A DNA stretch of 12,104 nt, from positions 1 through 12,104 of the forward strand of contig CABQMM010000013.1 of assembly GCA_902465215.1 (NCBI GenBank), read 5' to 3'. Under the pieces are notes generated by a model that was given only the letters and a program-made list of their open reading frames with translations, had not been told where the DNA came from and searched no databases. Source of the DNA: an uncultured Bacillota bacterium. Lineage in GTDB: Bacteria > Bacillota > Clostridia > Peptostreptococcales > Anaerovoracaceae. Below are positions 1 to 6,628 of this stretch, piece after piece (the first letter of the stretch is position 1; each line of letters starts with the position of its first letter). A program made the position numbers and the translations under genes.

Positions 1-196
1 AACAGCAGACAGACTGGGCTATCACGACTACTCCTTCGGCAAAGACATGGACGAATGCGTGAAAAAGGCATTTGAACTGGCGCAGCCGGGCGATACGGTG
101 CTGCTTTCTCCGGCATGCGCAAGCTGGGATATGTATGACAATTTTGAACAGCGCGGCAAACACTTTAAAGACTGCGTAAAGAGGCTTGGTATATGA
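1..196 (+). CDS. murD: MurD, UDP-N-acetylmuramoylalanine--D-glutamate ligase (3' end only)
   Basis: This is the last 64 codons of a gene that begins left of the window; complete codons start at base 2 and it stops with TGA at 194-196. MurD adds D-glutamate to UDP-MurNAc-L-Ala in the cytoplasm, using ATP, in peptidoglycan precursor synthesis. The visible part is the end of the C-terminal ligase domain. It carries the diagnostic family motif LLSPACASWDMYDNFEQRG followed by KHF, matching the E. coli-type LSPACAS...NFEQRG block that helps bind the substrate. The stop overlaps the ftsW start as ATGA (193-196), so translation of the two is probably coupled. Identity is firm from the motif and the dcw context; nothing can be said about the N-terminal or central ATPase domains. 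Confidence 0.93.
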   Translation, partial: TADRLGYHDYSFGKDMDECVKKAFELAQPGDTVLLSPACASWDMYDNFEQRGKHFKDCVKRLGI

Positions 197-1314
197 AGCA
201 GATTTTGCAAATCCGAACAAAAAGAAAACCGGGGGATTTGTCGATTGCGGTTTTAGTGGCGATTCTGGTCATTTTCGGCACGATTATGATTTTCAGCGCG
301 AGCTATTATCCGTCGGGACAAAACTATTACAACCCTTACTATTACTTAAAAAGACAGATTATATGGCTGGCGGTCAGCACAATTGCGATGTGGTTTTGCG
401 CCAAAATTGATTACCATGTCTGGGTGCGGCTGTGGATCATTGTTCCGAGCATCTGCGCGATACTGCTCGTTCTGGTTCTGACTTCGCTGGGCTCAGAGGC
501 CTACGGCTCTGTGCGATGGATTCAGGTCGGTCCGATTACGATTATGCCGGGCGAACTCGCGAAGGTCGGCATGATTCTGTTCACGACCGGCTTTTATTCC
601 AGGCATCCGAAATGGAGTACGAACTTCTGGAAGGGTGTCATGCCCGTAGTCGGCGTGGCAGGCGTTTACGGCGGGCTGATTATGATGCAGCCGAATATGT
701 CGACCGCATTTACCATCGTTTTAATCGCAGGCGGAATGCTTTTAGTTGCGGGAATTAAATGGAGACATGTCGGTATTCTTGTAGGTGCTGCGGGCGTTGC
801 AGGCTGGGCTTTTATCTTTCTTGATAAGGACGGCTACCGCTACAACCGTTTTACCAGCTTTTTAGACCCGTTTGCGGACGCGCTCGGAAACGGATGGCAG
901 GTCGTGCAGTCACTGCTTGCACTGGGAACCGGCGGACTGACAGGCCTGGGGCTTGGAAACAGCGTTCAGAAAAACCTCTATCTGCCGATGGCGCAAAACG
1001 ACTTTATTTTAGCGATTATCGGCGAGGAACTCGGCTTCGTCGGCATTTTCTGCCTCGTGCTCGTTTATCTTCTGCTGGTCTGGAGAGGCTGTCATGTGGC
1101 GATGAATGCGGCGGATTACACAGGCATGATGCTGGCTTCGGGCATTATCATGATGGTCGGAATCCAGGTTGTCATCAACATTGCGGTTGTTACTTCCTGT
1201 ATGCCTCCGACAGGCATTATTCTGCCGTTTATCAGCTACGGCGGAAATGCATTGCTGATTTTTATGGCGGCGATGGGAATTTTAATCAATATATCAAAAT
1301 CTTCAAAAATATAA
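193..1314 (+). CDS. ftsW: FtsW/SpoVE-type SEDS peptidoglycan glycosyltransferase
   Basis: A 373-residue polytopic membrane protein of the SEDS family (FtsW/RodA/SpoVE), of normal length. It polymerises lipid II into glycan strands at the septum, normally together with a class B penicillin-binding protein, which is not in this window. Hydrophobic segments run through the chain, the first at about residues 17-36. Family blocks seen: GELAK at 120-124, QPNMSTA at 166-172 (equivalent of QPDLGTA), NRFTSFLDPF at 218-227, LPMAQNDFILAIIGEELGF at 264-282 and LPFISYGG at 344-351. Asp270 in QNDF is the expected catalytic aspartate (family form HTDF). The usual QPSE before the transmembrane helix reads MPGE here. 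The ATG at 193 is preceded by AAAGAGG (178-184) and overlaps the murD stop. The dcw context favours FtsW over RodA; a SpoVE role in sporulation cannot be excluded. Confidence 0.93.
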   Translation: MKQILQIRTKRKPGDLSIAVLVAILVIFGTIMIFSASYYPSGQNYYNPYYYLKRQIIWLAVSTIAMWFCAKIDYHVWVRLWIIVPSICAILLVLVLTSLGSEAYGSVRWIQVGPITIMPGELAKVGMILFTTGFYSRHPKWSTNFWKGVMPVVGVAGVYGGLIMMQPNMSTAFTIVLIAGGMLLVAGIKWRHVGILVGAAGVAGWAFIFLDKDGYRYNRFTSFLDPFADALGNGWQVVQSLLALGTGGLTGLGLGNSVQKNLYLPMAQNDFILAIIGEELGFVGIFCLVLVYLLLVWRGCHVAMNAADYTGMMLASGIIMMVGIQVVINIAVVTSCMPPTGIILPFISYGGNALLIFMAAMGILINISKSSKI

Positions 1315-1365
1315 CTTTAACAGAAACTAACGCAAATTGTAATTTATGATTTTTTAGGAGTTTTT

Positions 1366-2466
1366 ATGCGTGTGATAGTAACGGGCGGCGGCACAGGCGG
1401 ACATATTTATCCGGCGCTTGCGATTGCGGACAAATTTAAAGATATGGATGAAACGACGGAAATCCTTTATGTCGGAAATGAGGAAGGCATTGAAAAGGAT
1501 GTCGTTCCGAAAACCGGATATCCCTTGGAATTAGTGGATGCGCGGTGGCTGGATAAATCGAATCCGTGGCAGCTGATTAAAACCGGAGCCAGGGTGACGA
1601 AAGGTATTCTGGAAGCAGGACGCGTCATGCGGAAATTCAGACCGGATGTCGTAATCGGCACGGGCGGCTATGTGTGTTTTCCGGTTATTTTAGCAGGAAA
1701 ACGCTTCGGCGCGAAGACTTTCCTGCACGAACAAAACGCCTTCCCGGGCCTTGCAAACCGCACCCTCGAAAAATATGTGAACAAGGTTTTTCTTGGATTT
1801 GCGGATGCGGCAAAATACTTTAAAGAACCGGAGAAGATGGTCGAAGCAGGCAATCCCGTGCGTAAAAGCTTTTTCTCACTGAGCAAGGAAAAGGCAAGAG
1901 AAAAGCTGGGATTCCCACAGGAAGACTTCATCGTATTTTCCTTTGGCGGCAGTCTCGGAGCGGAGAAGATAAACGAAGTCGCTTTTGACTTGATGGAAGC
2001 GGTGAACGGACATGAAAAAATGCGGATGGTCTTCGGCACAGGCAAATGGTACTATGACAGCATTCTCGAAAAGGCGGAGACAAAGGGCATCACGCTGAAA
2101 GACAATATTCTGATTAAGGATTACATTGACGATATGGAAAACTATTTGGCGGCAAGTGACCTCATCATAAGCCGTGCGGGCGCGCTTTCCGTGGCGGAGA
2201 CCACCGTCTGCGGCAGAGCGTGCATTCTGATTCCGTCTCCGAACGTGACGGGAAATCACCAGTATTACAATGCGAAAGCGGTTGCTGACAGAGGCGGCGC
2301 AATTTTGCTGGAAGAAAAGGATTTGACCTCGGAATGTTTGATTGAAGAGGTTATGCATTTGAAAAATAATCCGGAAATTGCAGAGAAAATGGGGCGGGCG
2401 GCGAAAGCCTGCGCACCGATGAAGGCTCTGGATATTATATACGACGAGGTTATGAGGACATTGTAA
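1366..2466 (+). CDS. murG: MurG, lipid I N-acetylglucosaminyltransferase
   Basis: MurG transfers GlcNAc from UDP-GlcNAc to lipid I on the inner face of the membrane, giving lipid II, the substrate used by FtsW upstream. The 366-residue length is typical of this GT28 (GT-B fold) enzyme. Signatures seen: glycine-rich loop GGGTGGHIYPALAI (7-20), GTGGYVCFP (98-106), HEQNAFPGLANR (121-132), a second glycine loop FGGSLGAEKINE (193-204) at the start of the C-terminal UDP-GlcNAc-binding domain, SRAGALSVAE (269-278) and PNVTGNHQYYNA (292-303). There is no transmembrane segment, in line with peripheral membrane attachment. The ATG at 1366 has AGGAG (1356-1360) five bases upstream and begins MRVIVTGGGTGGH, as expected for the family. 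A 51-base AT-rich gap separates it from ftsW and a 54-base gap with a hairpin separates it from murA. Confidence 0.97.
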   Translation: MRVIVTGGGTGGHIYPALAIADKFKDMDETTEILYVGNEEGIEKDVVPKTGYPLELVDARWLDKSNPWQLIKTGARVTKGILEAGRVMRKFRPDVVIGTGGYVCFPVILAGKRFGAKTFLHEQNAFPGLANRTLEKYVNKVFLGFADAAKYFKEPEKMVEAGNPVRKSFFSLSKEKAREKLGFPQEDFIVFSFGGSLGAEKINEVAFDLMEAVNGHEKMRMVFGTGKWYYDSILEKAETKGITLKDNILIKDYIDDMENYLAASDLIISRAGALSVAETTVCGRACILIPSPNVTGNHQYYNAKAVADRGGAILLEEKDLTSECLIEEVMHLKNNPEIAEKMGRAAKACAPMKALDIIYDEVMRTL

Positions 2467-2474
2467 CCCAAACG

Positions 2475-2522
2475 ACACTTCCCACATACTATAAACAGTA
2501 TAGTTGGGAGGTGTATTTTTTT
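2475..2522 (+). terminator. Terminator-like hairpin overlapping the murA translation start (possible attenuator)
   Basis: Seen directly: a 10-bp outer stem (2475-2484 with 2505-2514, one G-T wobble), a 3-base bulge (CAT, 2485-2487), a 6-bp inner stem ACTATA/TATAGT (2488-2493 with 2499-2504) and loop AACAG (2494-2498). After one A comes a run of seven T (2516-2522). This is the shape of an intrinsic terminator. The descending arm contains the murA Shine-Dalgarno GGGAGGTG and the T-run runs into the murA TTG start codon. It may therefore attenuate transcription, hide the ribosome site, or both. Function is inferred; the base pairing is seen. Confidence 0.6.
2506..2513 (+). promoter_or_regulatory. 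murA Shine-Dalgarno inside the hairpin arm
   Basis: GGGAGGTG lies seven bases before the TTG at 2521 and fixes this unusual start codon, since no ATG in frame is available nearby and the protein must begin here by homology. All eight bases are paired in the predicted leader hairpin, so initiation would need the hairpin to open or be melted by ribosomes finishing murG, 54 bases upstream. Confidence 0.75.
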
Positions 2523-3813
2523 GGAAAGTTATCAGATAGACGGAGGCGTCCCCCTGCGAGGTGAATACAGGGTGAAGGGCGCAAAAAATGCAGCGCTTCC
2601 TATTTTGGCGGCAACGCTTTGCAAAGCAGGCGTATATGAGCTTTACGACTGCCCGAAAATCGGAGATGTTTTTGCGATGCTGGACATTTTGCACTCCCTT
2701 GGAGCACACACGCACTGGGAAGACGAGTGTCTGGTCGTCGACAGCCGGAATCTATCGGAATGTACGGTTTCTAAGGAAAAAATGCAGGAAATTCGTTCAT
2801 CGGTGTTTTTGCTTGGAAGTCTGCTGACGCGCTGCGGAGAGGCAACGATACACAGACCGGGCGGCTGCAGAATTGGAAAACGCCCGATTGATATACATAT
2901 AAACGGTCTGGAAGAACTGGGATTTCAGGTGTCCGACGAGGATGGGACAATTCGGTGCAGTGGAACCTGCTGTGGAGGCGAAATCACGCTTCCTTATCCG
3001 AGTGTCGGAGCGACGGAAAACCTGATTATGGCTGCGCTTGGGGGAAAGAAAGATACAATAATCAAAAACTGCGCGACGGAACCGGAGATTGCGGACTTTG
3101 CGGAATTTTTAAAGACCTGCGGATTTCAGGTGCATGGGGCAGGAACCGATACGATTTTCATTCAGGGCGGTGCCTTTGCGCATCGTGCGGATGTAATGTA
3201 TTTCATCATGGAGGATCGGATTGAGGCAGCAACTTACATGATGGCAGTTCTGGGAACAGGCGGAAAAGCAGCTTTCCGCAATATCAGGCCCGAGCTGATG
3301 AAATCGGTATTTACAGTTCTTGAACGGATGGGAGCGCGGATTCGCGCATCCTGCGATGTGGTAGAAGTCAGCGCGCCGCGGAATTTGAACGGAGCAGGCT
3401 TCGTGGTGACCGAGCCGTATCCGGGGTTTCCTACGGACTGCCAGCCGCAGCTCCTGACGCTGGCTACAGCAGCGAAAGGACTGACGACGATTCGCGAGGA
3501 AATCTTTGAGAGCCGTTTTACGCATAAAAAAGAACTGATTAAAATGGGCGCAAATATTGAAATCTGCGGAAAAAATGCTATAATAAAAGGGATAACCCCT
3601 TTGCGCGGAGCAGAGGTTGAGGCCTACGATCTGCGTGGTGGTGCTGCTTTGGCAATGGCAGCATTGATGGCGCAGGGGAGAAGTGAAATAAAACAGATTG
3701 AGCATATATCCAGAGGGTATGAGGATTTTGAAGAAGGCATTCGAAGCCTGGGTGGACTGATTGAAAGAAAAAAGTACGAAGAGAAGAAAAAAACATATGA
3801 ACCCGTTTCTTAA
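2521..3813 (+). CDS. murA: MurA, UDP-N-acetylglucosamine 1-carboxyvinyltransferase
   Basis: MurA transfers enolpyruvate from PEP to UDP-GlcNAc, the first committed step of peptidoglycan synthesis, in the cytoplasm. The 430 residues are slightly longer than the usual ~420 because of a lysine-rich tail after IERKK. Seen: substrate-binding Lys22-Asn23 in KGAKNAALPILAATL, the active-site loop PGGCRIGKRPIDIHI with Cys116 (the equivalent of E. coli Cys115, the residue fosfomycin alkylates), YPGFPTDCQPQ with Asp306 and EHISRGYE with Arg398. Because the Cys is kept rather than Asp, the target itself should be fosfomycin-sensitive (inference). The start is TTG at 2521: the product then begins MESYQIDGGVPLRG, collinear with the family, and it has a good Shine-Dalgarno. 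Its last 18 codons overlap the likely ftsQ start. A second murA paralogue is common in Firmicutes and may exist elsewhere. Confidence 0.96.
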   Translation: MESYQIDGGVPLRGEYRVKGAKNAALPILAATLCKAGVYELYDCPKIGDVFAMLDILHSLGAHTHWEDECLVVDSRNLSECTVSKEKMQEIRSSVFLLGSLLTRCGEATIHRPGGCRIGKRPIDIHINGLEELGFQVSDEDGTIRCSGTCCGGEITLPYPSVGATENLIMAALGGKKDTIIKNCATEPEIADFAEFLKTCGFQVHGAGTDTIFIQGGAFAHRADVMYFIMEDRIEAATYMMAVLGTGGKAAFRNIRPELMKSVFTVLERMGARIRASCDVVEVSAPRNLNGAGFVVTEPYPGFPTDCQPQLLTLATAAKGLTTIREEIFESRFTHKKELIKMGANIEICGKNAIIKGITPLRGAEVEAYDLRGGAALAMAALMAQGRSEIKQIEHISRGYEDFEEGIRSLGGLIERKKYEEKKKTYEPVS

Positions 3814-4507
3814 GCTGGGTATTGGAATTGCAATTTTGGCGGCGGTTTTCCTCTTTTTGAATTCGCCGCTTTTTACCGTAGAGCAGTTTACGGTAGATGG
3901 AAACAGTTATTACCTTGAAGAAGAAATCCTGACCATGGGAAACTGTAAAACAGGAGGAAATATTTTTTGGGGGACGGACTGCGCGGACATTAAAGCAAGA
4001 CTGGAAAAGGATGCGTATATGTCTGATGTGAAAGTAAGGCGTGTGCTTCCGCATACTGTTGCAATTGAACTGGTTGAACGAAAGCAGATCGGTGCGATTG
4101 TTTACGGCGAGAGATATGTTGTGATTGACTCTGCGGGCACGGTCCTTCGAAAAACGGAGGTAGACCCTAAGGTTACGGTGATGAGCGGCTTGACGATAAG
4201 CAAGCTTGAAGTCGGAAAAATCGTCGAGGTGGAAGAAAAAGTGCGTTTCCGTCAGGCCCTGGAGCTTCTTCAGGCGGCGGAGCGCGGCAATATGTATTTT
4301 AAGAAGCTTTCAATTTCCAAGAGTGGAATTGATGCATATGTGTTGGATAATCTGGTCTGCGCAGGTACACCGGAGCATATTACGCAGGCAGTAAAAGACG
4401 GAAAACTGCAGATTGTGGTCGAAGAACTTTTTGACAGGAAAATCGAAAGAGGAACTATCAAAATCAGCGGTGACAACAATGTCTCCTTCACCCCGAAAAT
4501 TGACTGA
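3761..4507 (+). CDS. ftsQ: FtsQ/DivIB-type cell division protein
   Basis: A bitopic membrane protein of the divisome, which in other bacteria joins FtsL/DivIC and FtsB and controls septal synthesis. As drawn it has 248 residues: a short basic cytoplasmic tail (KEKSTKRRKKH, 2-12), one transmembrane helix (about 18-34), then an extracytoplasmic POTRA domain from about 38 (FTVEQFTVDGNSYY) to about 110 (VRRVLPHTVAIELVERKQIG), and a beta domain to the end. The start is uncertain. TTG at 3761 (weak site GGTGGA at 3751-3756) gives the basic tail expected of the family but overlaps murA by 53 bases. ATG at 3797 (weak GAAGAGAAG upstream) gives a 236-residue protein with almost no tail. I prefer 3761, with about even odds. 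Identification rests on architecture, POTRA-like sequence and position between murA and ftsZ. Confidence 0.85.
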   Translation: MKEKSTKRRKKHMNPFLKLGIGIAILAAVFLFLNSPLFTVEQFTVDGNSYYLEEEILTMGNCKTGGNIFWGTDCADIKARLEKDAYMSDVKVRRVLPHTVAIELVERKQIGAIVYGERYVVIDSAGTVLRKTEVDPKVTVMSGLTISKLEVGKIVEVEEKVRFRQALELLQAAERGNMYFKKLSISKSGIDAYVLDNLVCAGTPEHITQAVKDGKLQIVVEELFDRKIERGTIKISGDNNVSFTPKID

Positions 4508-4545
4508 TTTCAGCGAAAAAAACAGTTAAAAAATTAGGAAAAAGG

Positions 4546-4574
4546 GTGCAATGCCATTAAATATATGATACAAT
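4546..4574 (+). promoter_or_regulatory. Candidate extended -10 promoter for ftsZ
   Basis: The gap before ftsZ contains TG-A-TACAAT: TG at 4566-4567 and TACAAT at 4569-4574, a five-of-six match to TATAAT with the extended -10 TG. A poor -35 candidate, GTGCAA (4546-4551), sits 17 bases upstream. The region is AT-rich and lies about 40 bases before the ftsZ start. No start site can be proven from sequence; extended -10 promoters often tolerate a weak -35. Confidence 0.45.
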
Positions 4575-4595
4575 AAAATATAATTGGGATTCTTT

Positions 4596-4603
4596 GAGGA
4601 GGT
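4596..4603 (+). promoter_or_regulatory. ftsZ Shine-Dalgarno
   Basis: GAGGAGGT, a near-perfect ribosome binding site, stands 10 bases before ATG 4614. It decides the start: an in-frame TTG at 4584 would place this site inside the coding region, and the next ATG (4635) is too far away. Confidence 0.85.
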
Positions 4604-4613
4604 ACAGACGATA

Positions 4614-5786
4614 ATGCTACAGTTTGAGACAAATATGGAAAAAGCTGCAGTAATAAAAGTCATCGGAGTCGGCGGCGGCGGCTGCAACGCAGTCAACCGC
4701 ATGGTTGAAGCTGAACTCAAGGGTGTGGACTTTATTGCTGTTAATACAGATAGACAGGCTTTGAACCGCTGTTTAGCGGAAACAAAGGTGCAGATAGGAG
4801 AAAAGCTGACCAGAGGGCTTGGCGCGGGAGCTAATCCTGAGGTTGGACAGAAGGCTGCGGAGGAAACGCTGGATGAAATTACGGCGCTTCTTGATGGAGC
4901 AGACATGGTATTTATTACGGCAGGCATGGGCGGCGGCACCGGAACGGGCGCAGCTCCGATTATTGCAAAGGCCGCAAAAGACATGGGAATACTTACGGTG
5001 GGCGTTGTAACCAAGCCATTCACCTTTGAAGGAGCGAAGAGAAGAAAACAGGCGGAACTGGGCGTCAACTTCCTGAAAAAATATGTAGATTCATTGGTAA
5101 TTGTTCCAAATGACAAGCTCATTGACAACAGCCAGAAGAATACAACGATGGTGCAGGCATTTGAAATGGCGGATAATGTTTTGAAACAGGGTGTTCAGGG
5201 AATTTCTGACCTGATTTCCGATTACGCGCTTATCAATGTTGATTTCGCCGATGTTAAGTCCGTAATGACAGACAGAGGTGTTGCACATATGGGTGTTGGC
5301 CGCGGGACAGGTGAAAACCGAGCACAGGATGCCGTTAAGGCGGCAATTGAAAGTCCGCTCTTAGAGACGACTATTCAAGGAGCGAAAGCAATCTTGCTGT
5401 ATGTTGCAGGCGGATATGACCTTGGAATGCTTGAAGTAAGTGAAATCGCAAATTTAGTTGAGGAACAGGCAGACAGAGATTGCATCCTCATTTTCGGAGC
5501 GGCGGTGGACGAAGCAATGGAAAATGAAATTGCGATTACGGTTATCGCGACGGGATTTGATGAAGGTCTGGAACTTCCGGGCAAACATTCGGAACCGGTT
5601 GACGGCGAAAAGAAGGAAAGCGGCGAGAAGAGCATGGGACTGAACGGAACTTCCGGTGGAAACCACAGGGATGTTTTCGGCAGTGTCGAAGGTATAGAGG
5701 GAAAAGAAGTTACGCTTCAGGACATCCTCGAAAAAGAAGAAAAGGAAGAAGGAACTTCAAGGTTCGAGATTCCGAGTTTTCTTTAA
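4614..5786 (+). CDS. ftsZ: FtsZ, tubulin-like cell division GTPase
   Basis: FtsZ polymerises with GTP into the ring that places and organises the septum. From ATG 4614 it has 390 residues, normal for Firmicutes, and begins [20 protein letters not shown]. Seen: N-terminal nucleotide loop [13 protein letters not shown] (18-30; Cys24 where Asn is common), tubulin signature [12 protein letters not shown] (104-115), T7 synergy loop NVDFADV (208-214, Asn208, Asp210 and Asp213), a charged variable linker (about 325-378), and the C-terminal peptide FEIPSFL (384-390) that binds membrane anchors and regulators. No ftsA lies next to it, so the anchor (FtsA elsewhere or SepF) must be encoded outside this window. 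It probably has its own promoter in the 106-base gap upstream and is followed by a hairpin terminator. Confidence 0.98.
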   Translation: MLQFETNMEKAAVIKVIGVGGGGCNAVNRMVEAELKGVDFIAVNTDRQALNRCLAETKVQIGEKLTRGLGAGANPEVGQKAAEETLDEITALLDGADMVFITAGMGGGTGTGAAPIIAKAAKDMGILTVGVVTKPFTFEGAKRRKQAELGVNFLKKYVDSLVIVPNDKLIDNSQKNTTMVQAFEMADNVLKQGVQGISDLISDYALINVDFADVKSVMTDRGVAHMGVGRGTGENRAQDAVKAAIESPLLETTIQGAKAILLYVAGGYDLGMLEVSEIANLVEEQADRDCILIFGAAVDEAMENEIAITVIATGFDEGLELPGKHSEPVDGEKKESGEKSMGLNGTSGGNHRDVFGSVEGIEGKEVTLQDILEKEEKEEGTSRFEIPSFL

Positions 5787-5795
5787 AGAGCAAAC

Positions 5796-5817
5796 AAGCC
5801 GGTGAAAACCGGCTTTT
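5796..5817 (+). terminator. Hairpin terminator after ftsZ
   Basis: An 8-bp perfect stem AAGCCGGT/ACCGGCTT (5796-5803 with 5808-5815) closes on a GAAA tetraloop (5804-5807). The T-run is short (5814-5817, two of them in the stem) and then broken by GTG before more A/T-rich sequence. It starts nine bases after the ftsZ stop. A moderate intrinsic terminator is likely; some read-through into the next gene is plausible, since no clear promoter is seen between it and 5851. Confidence 0.7.
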
Positions 5818-5850
5818 GTGAATTTTATTGTAAAAGGCGAAAGGCTGTTT

Positions 5851-6624
5851 ATGAGGGAAATTACATCGAAAGACAACAGAATATTTAAACTCTGCGAACA
5901 GCTTGCGCTGAAAAAATACCGGGATAGATTTTCAGAATATATCATCGAGGGCGAAAATCTGATTGCGGAGGCACTGAAAACAGGAGTAGAGGTCGAAGCC
6001 TTGATTTGCAGAAGAGGCTATCCGAAAATCCCGCAGGAACTTTTAGACAAAACCTTTGTTTTAGAAGAAAAACTGTTCGACAGGCTGGCGCAGACAGAGA
6101 CAAGTCAGGGAATCCTGGCAATCGTGAAAAAACCTGAAATTTCTAAAGATATGTTCGCAGGCGAGCAGGGTTCAAATTTTGTCGTTTTGGACAGGCTGCA
6201 GGACCCGGGAAACATCGGAACGATTCTCAGGACGGCGGACGCGGCAGGTTATCGGCTTGCAATCGTCATGAAGGGAACGGCAGATGTGTTTTCACCTAAG
6301 ACAGTAAGGGCGGCGACCGGTTCACTCTTTAGAATGCCGGTTGTTTTCATGGACTCCAATTCAGAGCTTGTGGAATTTTCCAGGGCAGCCGGCAAAAAAC
6401 TGGTAGCGACCTGCTTCGATACGGATCGTTACTATTTCGATGAGGACTTGACGAAGGACATCGCGCTCATAATCGGAAACGAGGGCAACGGGATTTCGGC
6501 AGAACTTATGGAAAGCTCAGATTTGAAAATAAAAATACCAATGCAGGGAAATATCGAATCGCTGAATGCCTCTGTGGCGGCGGGGATTCTGATGTACGAA
6601 GCAGTGAGAGGTAAGAAAGGTTAG
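5851..6624 (+). CDS. SpoU/TrmH-family RNA 2'-O-ribose methyltransferase
   Basis: A 257-residue SPOUT-class enzyme predicted to methylate ribose 2'-OH in rRNA or tRNA using S-adenosylmethionine; the target nucleotide cannot be told from sequence. The N-terminal substrate-binding domain (about 1-95) starts MREITSKDNRIFKL and contains EYIIEGENLIAEAL. The trefoil-knot catalytic domain follows with motif 1 LDRLQDPGNIGTILRTADAA (113-132; Asn121 and Arg127 conserved), motif 2 LIIGNEGNGIS (207-217) and motif 3 PMQGNIESLNASVAAGILMY (230-249). ATG 5851 is chosen because it gives the family N-terminus and has AAAGG (5840-5844); an upstream in-frame GTG (5818) lies at the edge of the terminator. It is four bases ahead of pheS, a frequent neighbour in Clostridia, and must be co-transcribed with it. 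Confidence 0.9.
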   Translation: MREITSKDNRIFKLCEQLALKKYRDRFSEYIIEGENLIAEALKTGVEVEALICRRGYPKIPQELLDKTFVLEEKLFDRLAQTETSQGILAIVKKPEISKDMFAGEQGSNFVVLDRLQDPGNIGTILRTADAAGYRLAIVMKGTADVFSPKTVRAATGSLFRMPVVFMDSNSELVEFSRAAGKKLVATCFDTDRYYFDEDLTKDIALIIGNEGNGISAELMESSDLKIKIPMQGNIESLNASVAAGILMYEAVRGKKG

Positions 6625-6628
6625 AAAT

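Noticed and set aside
1876..2715. Long antisense open frame (279 codons) across murG and murA
   Set aside because: It lies opposite two unmistakable genes, crosses their intergenic hairpin, has no family motif, and is explained by codon bias of the sense strand.
3109..3705. Antisense open frame (198 codons) inside murA
   Set aside because: Low-complexity, Cys/His/Ser-rich translation typical of a reverse-frame shadow; fully inside a conserved gene.
3787..3794. A7-C run in the murA/ftsQ overlap as a programmed frameshift site
   Set aside because: The heptamer is not in the X-XXY-YYZ phase for the murA frame, and a -1 slip would not enter the ftsQ frame; simple reinitiation explains the overlap.
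5818..5850. GTG at 5818 as start of the RNA methyltransferase
   Set aside because: It abuts the terminator hairpin, adds residues without family support (NFIVKGERLF), and ATG 5851 gives the canonical ITSKDN N-terminus with its own ribosome site.
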